DNA of 64,000 bases, taken from NCBI RefSeq assembly GCF_014643375.1, contig NZ_BMJJ01000008.1:186001-250000 (forward strand). The letters are read 5' to 3'. The stretch is from Aureimonas glaciei. Lineage in GTDB: Bacteria > Pseudomonadota > Alphaproteobacteria > Rhizobiales > Rhizobiaceae. Position numbers and translations under genes: made by a program. The notes below the pieces were generated by a model that did not search any database, was not told the origin of the DNA, and saw nothing but the letters and a program-made list of their open reading frames with translations. Below, in pieces: positions 24,667 through 32,891 of the stretch (position 1 is the first letter of the stretch; each line of letters opens with the position of its first letter).

Positions 24667-26265
24667 ATGGCAAAGATCGTTCGCTACCTCATCTCGGCCC
24701 GGCAGCAGATGTTTGCCGCGCTCCTCTTGGGCATCATCCTTTTCGCCATCATCATCACCGCCATCGGATGGATGGCGCGCCAGCAGGTCTACCGGGCGAT
24801 GGTCGGGGAAAGCCGCGAGGTGCTGCAACCCTACACCGAGCTGACGGGCCGCATCGGCTCCACCTTTGCCGCCCTGCGGGCGATCACCGCCGATCCCTGC
24901 ACGGAAGACTTCAACCGCCAGCTGAAGCGCGTCGCCTATCTTCCCGATGGGCTGAACGAGTTCTTCTACGCCCCCGGCGGTGCCATCCGGTGCTCGGTCA
25001 GCACCAAGCGCTTCGATCCGCCCATGGCCCTCGGCACGCCCGACCTGCCGGCCACAGAGGTTTCCCCGGCGGTCTGGATCGACCGCGATCTGTCGTTCGC
25101 GGGGCTCGGCGGCCTTGTCGGCAGCATCGTCCTCGTCGATCCCTTCGCCATCGTCGTCCCGCTCGAGGCGGTCTCGATGTCGCCGCCGTCATGGATGGAG
25201 ATGGAGGTCGTCCTGATCGGCCCGTCCGGACGCTGGTGGCACCGCGGCGGCTCGGCCGCCGTCCACGCACCCGCCGGGGATGGTCCGATGGAAGCCAGCT
25301 TTCCCGCCGATTTTCGTCTGCGGGACTGCGTCGACGATCAGAGGCTCTGCGTCGTCACGAAGGTGTCGGTGCTCGCCCTCATGCAGCAGTTCGAGCTTTT
25401 CGTGGGCGCGGCCCTCGTCTTTTCCGCGGTCCTCGCCGCCTGGCTGTCCGGCCGGGCGCGCGCCCTCATCGTTCGCCGCTGGTCGCTGGCATCCCGTTTC
25501 CGACGCCATCTGGATGCCGGCTCGATCATCTGCGCCTACCAGCCGATCCTCGATCTGCGAACCGGACAGATCGCCGGCTGCGAGGTCCTCGCACGATGGC
25601 GCGACGTCGACGATTCCGTCGTCTTTCCCGACCGCTTCATTCCACTCGTCGAGCAGCATGGCCTGACCCGCAAGTTCACGCGCCTGGTGGTCGAGAAGGC
25701 CTGCCGCGAACTCTGCGAGACGCTGCCCCGTCGCGACAGGTTGGACGTGACCTTCAACATCTTTCCCCGCGACCTCGACGTCGCTGTGCTCCGTCCGATC
25801 TTTGAGGTGTTCGAGCCGGTGCGCGACCGTTTCTCCGTCACCATCGAACTGGTCGAAAGCGACTCGATTGCGGTGGTCGCGGCGCAGCAGCAGATGGAGG
25901 CTTTGCGCGCGGTCGGCATCCGCACCTATATCGACGATTTCGGCACCGGCTATTCCAACATCCACAATCTCGCCGCGCTCGCCGTCGATGGCGTCAAACT
26001 CGATCGCGGTTTCGCCATGGCGCCCGAAGGCAGCCTGATGGACCGGATGTTCGGCCATGCCATCGACATGGTCCAGTCGTCCGGACGGGAGATGGTGATC
26101 GAAGGCGTCGAAACCGCGCAGCGGCTGCGCCAGCTGCGGGCCATGCACCCGCCGATCGCCTTCGCCCAGGGCTACTTCATTTCCAGGCCCCTCGGCATCG
26201 CGGCCTTCGCGGCCTTTCTCGCCGAGCATCGCGACGGATTTCGGGATCTGAAGCTCGTCGCGTGA
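24667..26265 (+). CDS. CSS-motif EAL-domain cyclic-di-GMP phosphodiesterase, paralog 2
   Basis: A 532-residue paralog of the preceding gene with the same layout: helix near residues 15-38, periplasmic CSS domain (DPCTEDF, IRCSVS, RDCVDDQRLC), second helix, then EAL. Catalytic residues are intact (EVLARW, TFNIF, ELVES, IDDFGTG, KLDRGF, EGVET, QGYFISRP). I start at 24667 because MAKIVRYLISARQQ aligns with MAKLVRLFISARQQ of paralog 1. The EAL halves are far more alike than the sensor halves, suggesting the two respond to different envelope signals. The next gene begins with the trp leader. Confidence 0.92.
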   Translation: MAKIVRYLISARQQMFAALLLGIILFAIIITAIGWMARQQVYRAMVGESREVLQPYTELTGRIGSTFAALRAITADPCTEDFNRQLKRVAYLPDGLNEFFYAPGGAIRCSVSTKRFDPPMALGTPDLPATEVSPAVWIDRDLSFAGLGGLVGSIVLVDPFAIVVPLEAVSMSPPSWMEMEVVLIGPSGRWWHRGGSAAVHAPAGDGPMEASFPADFRLRDCVDDQRLCVVTKVSVLALMQQFELFVGAALVFSAVLAAWLSGRARALIVRRWSLASRFRRHLDAGSIICAYQPILDLRTGQIAGCEVLARWRDVDDSVVFPDRFIPLVEQHGLTRKFTRLVVEKACRELCETLPRRDRLDVTFNIFPRDLDVAVLRPIFEVFEPVRDRFSVTIELVESDSIAVVAAQQQMEALRAVGIRTYIDDFGTGYSNIHNLAALAVDGVKLDRGFAMAPEGSLMDRMFGHAIDMVQSSGREMVIEGVETAQRLRQLRAMHPPIAFAQGYFISRPLGIAAFAAFLAEHRDGFRDLKLVA

Positions 26266-26306
26266 CGGCGGTGGCGACGGCCGCAGAGGATGGGCGCGGG
26301 TGGCCA

Positions 26307-26335
26307 TTGCCCTCCGTTGCGTTTTTCGCTAACGC
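26307..26335 (+). promoter_or_regulatory. Predicted trpL promoter
   Basis: TTGCCC (26307-26312) and TAACGC (26330-26335) are 17 nt apart. The -10 ends 7 nt before the trpL ATG, so transcription should start at or next to the ATG, as reported for Sinorhizobium meliloti trpL, whose mRNA is leaderless. Confidence 0.5.
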
Positions 26336-26342
26336 TTCGGGC

Positions 26343-26387
26343 ATGACGAACGACACGAAACATTCGCTCTGGTGGCAGGCTCCCTGA
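26343..26387 (+). CDS. trpL: trp operon leader peptide TrpL
   Basis: A 14-codon ORF encoding MTNDTKHSLWWQAP with tandem Trp codons at 26370-26375. It is the same length as the S. meliloti TrpL peptide and lies 123 nt before trpE(G). Translation monitors charged tRNA-Trp: stalling at the Trp pair exposes the antiterminator. No ribosome site precedes it, consistent with leaderless initiation. Confidence 0.88.
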   Translation: MTNDTKHSLWWQAP

Positions 26388-26388
26388 A

Positions 26389-26464
26389 GAAGCGGCCTTG
26401 CGCGTGTTCGTGCGTGTTTTCAAGACAAAGGTCGCTCTGGTTCATTCCGGCGGCCTTTTTTGTT
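26389..26464 (+). terminator. trp attenuator (antiterminator and terminator)
   Basis: Segment 2 gcggcctt (26392-26399) and segment 4 gcggcctt (26450-26457) are identical, and both can pair with segment 3 aaggtcgc (26428-26435). The 2:3 pairing is the antiterminator. The 3:4 pairing, with a 14-nt loop, is followed by a T-run to 26464 and is the terminator. This is a complete transcription attenuator. Confidence 0.88.
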
Positions 26465-26510
26465 TTCGGCGGCTGGGTGCAGGGCCTTTCAACGGCGGGA
26501 GACGGAAGCC

Positions 26511-28700
26511 ATGACCCTCGAGACCTTGAGCGACGGCGCCGAGCGCTATCAGACGCTGGGCGGCGTGGCGGTCACGCGCCGGCGCGAGGCGGTGCCCTAT
26601 GAGGGCGCGATCGAGCCTTTCGCCGACCGGCTCGACACCCGCCGCGGCGCGGTCTTCTCGTCCAACTACGAATATCCCGGCCGCTACACGCGCTGGGACA
26701 CGGCGATCGTCGATCCGCCGCTGGTGCTGACCTCGACCAGCCGTGACATGGTCATCGAGGCGATGAACCCGCGCGGCGAGGTTCTGCTCGGTTTCGTCGC
26801 CGCGGCGCTCGACGGCCACGAGGACATCGCAACGCAGCAGCGCACCGCCATGCGGCTCGCGCTCACCGTCAAGCTGCCGGACCGCGTCTTCACCGAGGAA
26901 GAGCGCTCGCGCATGCCGACGGTGTTTTCCGTGCTGCGCACGGTGGTCGCCCTCTTCCGCTCCGAGGAGGATGCCGATCTCGGCCTCTACGGCGCCTTCG
27001 GCTACGATCTCGCTTTCCAGTTCGATCCGGTGACGGAGACGCTGCCGCGGCCGGCCGACCGCCGCGACGTCGTGCTGTTCCTGCCCGACGAGATCCTGAT
27101 GGTCGACCACTACTCGGCCAAGGCCTATGTCGACCGCTACGAGTTCGAGAAGGATGGCGCGACGACGTCGGGTCTCGCCGGCGGCGGGCCCGAGGCGCCG
27201 TTCGCTGCTTCCGACCGCATCCCGCCGCGCGGCGACCACCGGCCGGGCGAATACGCCCAGCTGGTCAAGGCGGCGAAGGAAAAATTCATCCGCGGCGACC
27301 TGTTCGAGGTCGTCCCCGGCCAGACCTTCTTCGAGCGCTGCGAAAGCCCGCCCTCGGCCGTGTCGCGCCGCCTGAAGGCGATCAATCCCTCGCCCTATTC
27401 CTTCTTCATCAATCTCGGCGACAACGAATTCCTGATCGGCGCCTCGCCGGAAATGTTCGTGCGCGTCAACGGGCGGCGGGTGGAGACCTGCCCGATCTCC
27501 GGCACGATCAAGCGCGGTGACGACGCGATCTCCGATTCCGAGCAGATCCTGAAGCTCCTGAATTCCAAGAAGGACGAGTCGGAACTGACCATGTGCTCCG
27601 ACGTCGACCGCAACGACAAGAGCCGCGTCTGCGAGCCGGGCTCGGTGCGCGTCATCGGCCGGCGCCAGATCGAGATGTATTCGCGGCTGATCCACACCGT
27701 CGACCACATCGAGGGCCGGCTGCGCGAGGGCATGGACGCCTTTGACGCCTTCCTCAGCCATGCCTGGGCCGTGACGGTCACCGGCGCGCCAAAACTGTGG
27801 GCGATGCGCTTCATCGAGAAGCACGAGAAGAGCCCGCGCGCCTGGTATGGCGGCGCCGTCGGCATGATCCACTTCAACGGCGACATGAACACCGGCCTGA
27901 CGCTGCGCACCATCCGCCTCAAGGACGGCATCGCGGAAGTTCGGGCCGGCGCGACGCTGCTTTACGACTCCAACCCGGAAGAGGAGGAGGCCGAGACCGA
28001 GCTGAAGGCCTCGGCGCTCATCTCCGCCATCCGCGAAGCGGGCCAGCCGAACGACGTGCTGGGCGAACGCGCCGGCGCCAAGGTCGGGGAGGGGCTGCAG
28101 ATCCTGCTCGTCGATCACGAGGACAGTTTCGTCCACACGCTCGCCAACTACTTCCGCCAGACCGGCGCCACCGTCACCACCGTGCGCACGCCCGTGGCGC
28201 AGGAGATCTTCGACCGGATCGATCCCGATCTCGTGGTGCTGTCGCCCGGCCCCGGCAACCCGGCCGACTTCGACTGCAAGGGCACGATCGCCTCGGCACG
28301 GGCCCGCAAGATCCCGATGTTCGGCGTCTGCCTCGGCCTGCAGGCGCTCGCCGAAGCCTATGGCGGAACGCTCAGGACGTTGCACGTGCCGGTGCACGGC
28401 AAGCCCTCGCGCATCAAGGTGCAGAAGCCGGGCATCATCTTCTCCGGCCTGCCGTCGGAGGTGACGGTCGGTCGCTATCACTCGATCTTTGCCGATCCGG
28501 TCCGTCTGCCCCGGGAATTCGAGGTCACCGCCGAGACCGAGGACGGCATCGTCATGGCCTTCGAGCACCGCTCGGAGCCGGTTGCGGCGGTGCAGTTCCA
28601 TCCCGAAAGCATCATGAGCCTCGGCGGCGGCGCGGGCATGCGGATGATCGAGAACATCGTCGCGCATCTGCCCCGGCGTGCCCGCGAGAAGGCTGCCTGA
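26511..28700 (+). CDS. trpE(G): Fused anthranilate synthase TrpE(G)
   Basis: A 729-residue fusion that converts chorismate and glutamine to anthranilate, the first step of tryptophan synthesis. Residues about 1-515 are the chorismate-binding TrpE part ([38 protein letters not shown]). From about 533 ([18 protein letters not shown]) it is the TrpG amidotransferase, with nucleophile Cys607 in [10 protein letters not shown] and QFHPES near the end. This fused form is characteristic of rhizobia and a few other alphaproteobacteria. The start at 26511 has GGGAGACGGA upstream and gives the known family length. Controlled by the trpL attenuator. Confidence 0.96.
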   Translation: MTLETLSDGAERYQTLGGVAVTRRREAVPYEGAIEPFADRLDTRRGAVFSSNYEYPGRYTRWDTAIVDPPLVLTSTSRDMVIEAMNPRGEVLLGFVAAALDGHEDIATQQRTAMRLALTVKLPDRVFTEEERSRMPTVFSVLRTVVALFRSEEDADLGLYGAFGYDLAFQFDPVTETLPRPADRRDVVLFLPDEILMVDHYSAKAYVDRYEFEKDGATTSGLAGGGPEAPFAASDRIPPRGDHRPGEYAQLVKAAKEKFIRGDLFEVVPGQTFFERCESPPSAVSRRLKAINPSPYSFFINLGDNEFLIGASPEMFVRVNGRRVETCPISGTIKRGDDAISDSEQILKLLNSKKDESELTMCSDVDRNDKSRVCEPGSVRVIGRRQIEMYSRLIHTVDHIEGRLREGMDAFDAFLSHAWAVTVTGAPKLWAMRFIEKHEKSPRAWYGGAVGMIHFNGDMNTGLTLRTIRLKDGIAEVRAGATLLYDSNPEEEEAETELKASALISAIREAGQPNDVLGERAGAKVGEGLQILLVDHEDSFVHTLANYFRQTGATVTTVRTPVAQEIFDRIDPDLVVLSPGPGNPADFDCKGTIASARARKIPMFGVCLGLQALAEAYGGTLRTLHVPVHGKPSRIKVQKPGIIFSGLPSEVTVGRYHSIFADPVRLPREFEVTAETEDGIVMAFEHRSEPVAAVQFHPESIMSLGGGAGMRMIENIVAHLPRRAREKAA

Positions 28701-28701
28701 C

Positions 28702-29619
28702 ATGCTGAATGTTGACGGCGTCCATCCGGATGCGGGGCCGGTGAAACGCATCGCGACCGCGACCATCGGCGTCGGCCTGGTCGTCCTCGCGATCAAGTAT
28801 TATGCCTATTACGTCACCGGCTCGGTGGCGCTGTATTCCGACGCCCTGGAATCGATCGTCAACGTCGTCGCCGGCATCATCGCGCTGTGGGCCGTCAGCG
28901 TCTCCTTCGCGCCGGCCGACAGCGACCACCACTTCGGCCACACCAAGGCGGAGTATTTCTCCGCCGTGGTGGAGGGGGCGCTGATCATCGTCGCGGCCTT
29001 GCTGATCCTGCGCGAGGCCTGGGACGCCTACCAGTCGCCGCGGGCTCTCGACGCACCGATGCTGGGCATCGCCATCAACAGCAGCGCCACCGTCATCAAT
29101 CTTGTGTGGGCGCAGTTCCTGATCCGGGCGGGCCGGGCCCGCCGCTCGCCGGCGCTGGCCGCCGACGGGCGCCACATCATGGCCGACGTGGTCACTTCGG
29201 TCGGAGTGCTCGCGGGTCTCGCCATCGCCTCGGTGACCGGCTGGCATGTCCTCGATCCGATCATGGCCGCGCTGGTCGCCGTCAACATCCTGCGCGAGGG
29301 CTGGCACGTCGTCACCAGTTCGCTCAGCGGCCTGATGGATCAGGCGATGGAGCCGGGCGAGGAAGAGCGGGTGCGCAGCATCATCTCCGGCCATGCCGAA
29401 GGGGCGCTCGAGGTGCACGACCTGAAGACGCGGATCGCGGGACGGGCCCTGTTCATCGAGTTCCACATGGTCGTGCCGGAGGCGATGACCGTCGGGGACG
29501 CGCACGAGATCTGCGACCGCATCGAGGAGGCGCTGCAGGGTGCTTTCGCTCACGCCACCGTCCAGATCCACGTCGAGCCGGAGGGCGAAATCAAGCAGAC
29601 GGGCGTTCCGGTCGTCTGA
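28702..29619 (+). CDS. Cation diffusion facilitator (CDF) metal transporter
   Basis: A 305-residue inner-membrane divalent-metal/proton antiporter. About six helices are present, with metal-site motifs YSDALESIVN in helix 2 and DGRHIMADVVTS in helix 5, plus the linker HHFGHTKAEYFSAVVEG. The C-terminal cytosolic dimerisation domain (VHDLKTRIAGRALFIEFHMVV) is present. Zn, Fe, Mn or Co specificity cannot be read safely. It begins 1 nt after the trpE(G) stop and must be co-transcribed, so its expression would follow tryptophan attenuation, an unexpected link also met in some relatives. Confidence 0.92.
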   Translation: MLNVDGVHPDAGPVKRIATATIGVGLVVLAIKYYAYYVTGSVALYSDALESIVNVVAGIIALWAVSVSFAPADSDHHFGHTKAEYFSAVVEGALIIVAALLILREAWDAYQSPRALDAPMLGIAINSSATVINLVWAQFLIRAGRARRSPALAADGRHIMADVVTSVGVLAGLAIASVTGWHVLDPIMAALVAVNILREGWHVVTSSLSGLMDQAMEPGEEERVRSIISGHAEGALEVHDLKTRIAGRALFIEFHMVVPEAMTVGDAHEICDRIEEALQGAFAHATVQIHVEPEGEIKQTGVPVV

Positions 29620-29755
29620 CGTCGGACTAATTCATTGGCTGCCTGAGGGATTGCGCCGTAATCCTGACAATTTTTGCCGCTTGCCACAATTGAATGTTAG
29701 GCGCAGTAGCGAAGCATGTGACCGATGACGGAACGGCACGACTGCTGAAACGCAT

Positions 29756-30820
29756 GTGTTTTCGAGGAATGGCGGGATCTTGGCCCTGACGGACGTCCGA
29801 TCGCTGAGCAGGCCGATTCATCTCGCCCTCGTCCGCACCGCGCACCTGCGGCGCCTGCCGCTCTTCCAGTGGTCGGTGGCCGTCGCTGCTTTCGTGGTCG
29901 CCTTCGGCCTGCGCTATGGTCTCAATGACCAGCTGCCCGTCGGCTTTCCCTACCTGACCTTCTTTCCCGCCGTCATCCTGACTACGTTTTTCGCCGGCCT
30001 CTATCCCGGCATCGCGGTCGCCGTGGCCAGCGGTCTGGCGTCCTGGTATTTCTTCATCCCGCCGTTTCACACCTTCTCCCTGGTCGGCGGCGCGCCGCTG
30101 GCGCTGGCCTTCTACATCGCGATCGTCTCCGTCGACATTTTCCTCCTGCACTGGATGCATCTGTCGGTCGATCGCCTCGGCCGGGAGCGGGAGAAGGCGG
30201 AGGGCTATGCAAGGCAGCGCGATCTCCTGTTCCAGGAGCTGCAGCACCGCGTCTCCAACAATCTCGCCGTCGTCTCCTCCATGCTGAGCGCCCAGTCCCG
30301 CGCGCTCGAGGGCGAGGCGGGGCAGGCGGCGCTGGTGCAGGCCTCGGCCCGGATCGGCCTGATCTCCAAGATCCAGCGCCAGCTGCACGATCCCTCGCGC
30401 CAGAGCCTCGACCTCGCGCCCTATCTCCGGCAGCTCGGGCCCGATCTGATGGAGGCGTCCGGCGCCGACCATATCGCCTACGCCGTCAATGCCGAACCCC
30501 TCGACGTGCCCGCCGCTCTGGCGGTGCCGCTCGGCCTCATCGCGACCGAGCTGATCTCCAACGCCATCGAGCACGGCTTTGCGCATTCCCGTGCGGGGAC
30601 GCTTTCGGTGACCCTGCGCCAGCGCGGCGACGGCGAGGTCGTTCTGACCGTCGCCGATGACGGGCCCGGCTGGCCGGAGGGCTACGAGGCGGGGCGTTCG
30701 CGCAATCTCGGCATGCGCATCGTCCTGTCGCTGACCCAGCAGATCGGCGGCAGCTTCGCCTTCCGCAACGAGGCCGGCGCGGTCTCGGAACTGCGGTTCC
30801 GACTGCCGGACCCGGCCTGA
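29756..30820 (+). CDS. Membrane sensor histidine kinase (DUF4118 + HisKA_2)
   Basis: A 354-residue kinase. Residues about 38-130 are a DUF4118 membrane domain (PYLTFFPAVILTTFFAGLYPGIAVAVASGLASWYFFIPP), the four-helix module known from KdpD. The H-box is LLFQELQHRVSNNLAVVSSML, with the phosphorylatable His near residue 166. The ATPase part has ATELISNAIEHGF (N box) and VADDGPGWP (G1 box). No response regulator is adjacent. The start is uncertain: GTG 29756 has no ribosome site, while TTG 29780 has a G-rich run upstream. The leuA leader promoter begins 10 nt after its stop. Confidence 0.88.
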   Translation: MFSRNGGILALTDVRSLSRPIHLALVRTAHLRRLPLFQWSVAVAAFVVAFGLRYGLNDQLPVGFPYLTFFPAVILTTFFAGLYPGIAVAVASGLASWYFFIPPFHTFSLVGGAPLALAFYIAIVSVDIFLLHWMHLSVDRLGREREKAEGYARQRDLLFQELQHRVSNNLAVVSSMLSAQSRALEGEAGQAALVQASARIGLISKIQRQLHDPSRQSLDLAPYLRQLGPDLMEASGADHIAYAVNAEPLDVPAALAVPLGLIATELISNAIEHGFAHSRAGTLSVTLRQRGDGEVVLTVADDGPGWPEGYEAGRSRNLGMRIVLSLTQQIGGSFAFRNEAGAVSELRFRLPDPA

Positions 30821-30830
30821 ACTTTCCAGC

Positions 30831-30858
30831 TTGCAGTCTCGGCGATATCGGCTAGGCT
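30831..30858 (+). promoter_or_regulatory. Predicted promoter of the leuA leader
   Basis: TTGCAG (30831-30836) and TAGGCT (30853-30858) are 16 nt apart. The -10 ends 7 nt before the leader ORF's ATG, exactly the geometry seen at trpL, so this transcript is also predicted to be leaderless. Confidence 0.45.
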
Positions 30859-30865
30859 GCTCTTC

Positions 30866-30985
30866 ATGAACCTCGCGCTCGCCCTTCTGACGATTCTGGC
30901 CCTGTCCCTGTCGACCGGCCTTTTTGTCGCGCGCGCGCCGAAGCTTCTCCTCCTTCCGCTTAGAAGCGATCGTCGGACCCGTTAG
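30866..30985 (+). CDS. Candidate leucine-rich leader peptide for leuA
   Basis: A 39-codon ORF with 13 leucines, including four consecutive Leu codons at 30944-30955 (residues 27-30) and another at 30959. It starts MNLALALLTILALSLS and ends SDRRTR. It precedes leuA by about 150 nt, and its 3' part overlaps the first of two competing hairpins. It has no ribosome site, but its ATG lies 7 nt after a -10-like element. It could instead be a tiny membrane peptide, as the N-terminal half is hydrophobic; the position before leuA and the Leu run favour a leader. Confidence 0.55.
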   Translation: MNLALALLTILALSLSTGLFVARAPKLLLLPLRSDRRTR

Positions 30986-31036
30986 TTCAAGGGGCGTCCG
31001 GCGATCGAGCCGGTCGCCTTGCGCGCCGTGCCCCTT
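30968..31036 (+). promoter_or_regulatory. Candidate leuA attenuator: two mutually exclusive hairpins
   Basis: Hairpin 1 pairs gatcgtcggac (30968-30978) with gtccggcgatc (30996-31006), 11 bp with one G-U. Hairpin 2 pairs aaggggc (30989-30995) with gcccctt (31030-31036) and contains an inner stem ggcga (31000-31004)/tcgcc (31014-31018). Hairpin 2 uses the loop and right arm of hairpin 1, so they cannot coexist. A ribosome stalled on the Leu run leaves hairpin 1 free; one at the stop codon (30983-30985) covers it. No U-tract follows hairpin 2, so the output may be Rho-dependent or translational. Confidence 0.5.
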
Positions 31037-31136
31037 CCGCTTCATGCCGGTTTGACACGACCGGTCCCCCCAGCTGAAGACGATGCTGCAGCCGCATGAC
31101 GGCGCGCCGTCTCGACGAGCGACGAAGGCCCTATCC

Positions 31137-32891
31137 ATGTCCGCATCCACGACGTTTCCCCCCGCGCCCATCGCGGCACCGGCCACTTCGCCGGCCCCCG
31201 TGATGGCCAAGGCCGCCGCGAAGTACCAGCCCTATCCCCCGGTCGATCTCGCCGACCGCACCTGGCCCTCGAAACGCATTGAGAAGCCGCCGATCTGGTG
31301 CTCGGTCGACCTGCGCGACGGCAACCAGGCGCTCGTCGATCCCATGGGCCAGGAAAAGAAGGAGCGCTTCTTCCAGCTGCTCAAATGGATGCGCTTCAAG
31401 GAGATCGAGATCGGCTTCCCCTCGGCCTCGCAGACCGATTTCGACTTCGCCCGCTGGTGCGTCGAGCATGGCGGCGTGGGCGAGGACGTGTCGTTGCAGG
31501 TGCTGGTCCAGTGCCGGCCGGAACTGATCGCCCGCACCTTCGAGTCGCTCGAGGGCGCGCACCGGCCGATCGTGCATTTCTACAACTCGACCAGCGAGCT
31601 GCAGCGCCGCGTCGTGTTCCAGAAGGACCGCGCCGGCGTGCGGGCCATCGCCGTCGAGGCGGCGAAGATGATCACCGAGATGGCCGACAAGGCCGGCGGC
31701 GGCTACCGCTTCGAGTATTCGCCTGAAAGCTTCACCGGCACCGAACTCGACTTCGCGCTGGAGATCTCCAACGCGGTGATCGAGGTGGTGAAGCCCACGG
31801 CCGACAACAAGCTCATCATCAACCTGCCGGCGACGGTCGAGATGTCCACGCCGAACATCCATGCCGACCAGATCGAGTGGATGTGCCGGAACCTCGACAA
31901 CCGCGAGAACATCATCGTCTCACTGCATCCGCACAACGACCGCGGCACCGCGATCGCGGCGACCGAGCTCGGGCTCCTGGCCGGCGCCGACCGCGTCGAA
32001 GGCACCCTGTTCGGCAATGGCGAACGCACGGGCAATGTCGATCTCGTGACGCTGGCGTTGAACATGTTCACGCAAGGCGTCGATCCCCTGCTCGACGTCT
32101 CCGACGTCAACAAGATCAAGGACGTCTACGAATACTGCAACCAGCTGGTGATCCCCGAGCGTCACCCCTATGTCGGCGAACTCGTCTACACCGCGTTTTC
32201 CGGCTCGCACCAGGACGCGATCAACAAGGGCATGAAGGCGTCGCGCGCATCAAACAAGACGCTCTGGGAAGTGCCCTATCTGCCGATCGACCCGCAGGAT
32301 GTCGGCCGTTCCTACGAGGCGATCATCCGCATCAATTCGCAGTCCGGCAAGGGCGGCATCGCCTATGTCCTTCAGGCCGACTACGGCCTCAACCTGCCGC
32401 GCGCGCTGCAGGTCGAGTTCCGCGAGGACGTCCAGCGGATCACCGATGCCGAGGGCACCGAGCTGTCGGTGAAGCGCATCTACGACCGCTTCATCGAGCG
32501 CTATGTCGAGCAGCCGGGCGCCCGCATCCGCTTCCTCGACCATCACACGCTGCCCGATCCCGAGCACCGTGGCGAGCGGCTGCTCGAGGCGACGATCCTC
32601 GACGGCGACAGGGAAGTGACGATCACCGGACGCGGCACCGGCCCGATCGACGGCTTCGTCGATGCGCTCTCGCGCCATCTCGGGATCGAGATGTCGGTTG
32701 CCGACTATTCCGAGCACTCGCTCCAGCACGGCTCCAACGCCTCGGCGATCTCCTACATGGACATCGAATACGCGGGCGGGGCGTTCGGCCAGGGGCGGCT
32801 GTTCGGCGCCGGCATCAACAAGAACATCGTCACGGCGTCGCTGCAGGGCATCGTCTCGGCGGCCAACCGGATCATCGGAGCGGTGAAATGA
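31137..32891 (+). CDS. leuA: 2-isopropylmalate synthase
   Basis: A 584-residue enzyme that condenses acetyl-CoA with 2-oxoisovalerate, the first committed step of leucine synthesis. The TIM-barrel motifs are WCSVDLRDGNQALVDPM (metal-binding Asp), SLHPHNDRGTAIAA (metal-binding His pair) and GNGERTGNVDL. The C-terminal part (residues about 440-584) is the LeuA allosteric domain for leucine feedback, ending in HGSNASAISYMDIEYAGG. This is the longer LeuA subtype also found in actinobacteria. GAAGG before ATG 31137 sets the start. It overlaps the next gene by ATGA and is preceded by a candidate Leu leader. Confidence 0.96.
   Translation: MSASTTFPPAPIAAPATSPAPVMAKAAAKYQPYPPVDLADRTWPSKRIEKPPIWCSVDLRDGNQALVDPMGQEKKERFFQLLKWMRFKEIEIGFPSASQTDFDFARWCVEHGGVGEDVSLQVLVQCRPELIARTFESLEGAHRPIVHFYNSTSELQRRVVFQKDRAGVRAIAVEAAKMITEMADKAGGGYRFEYSPESFTGTELDFALEISNAVIEVVKPTADNKLIINLPATVEMSTPNIHADQIEWMCRNLDNRENIIVSLHPHNDRGTAIAATELGLLAGADRVEGTLFGNGERTGNVDLVTLALNMFTQGVDPLLDVSDVNKIKDVYEYCNQLVIPERHPYVGELVYTAFSGSHQDAINKGMKASRASNKTLWEVPYLPIDPQDVGRSYEAIIRINSQSGKGGIAYVLQADYGLNLPRALQVEFREDVQRITDAEGTELSVKRIYDRFIERYVEQPGARIRFLDHHTLPDPEHRGERLLEATILDGDREVTITGRGTGPIDGFVDALSRHLGIEMSVADYSEHSLQHGSNASAISYMDIEYAGGAFGQGRLFGAGINKNIVTASLQGIVSAANRIIGAVK

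Noticed and set aside
26442-28796. 784-residue open frame antisense to trpE(G)
   Set aside because: Shadow of the fused anthranilate synthase; no recognisable domain or ribosome site.
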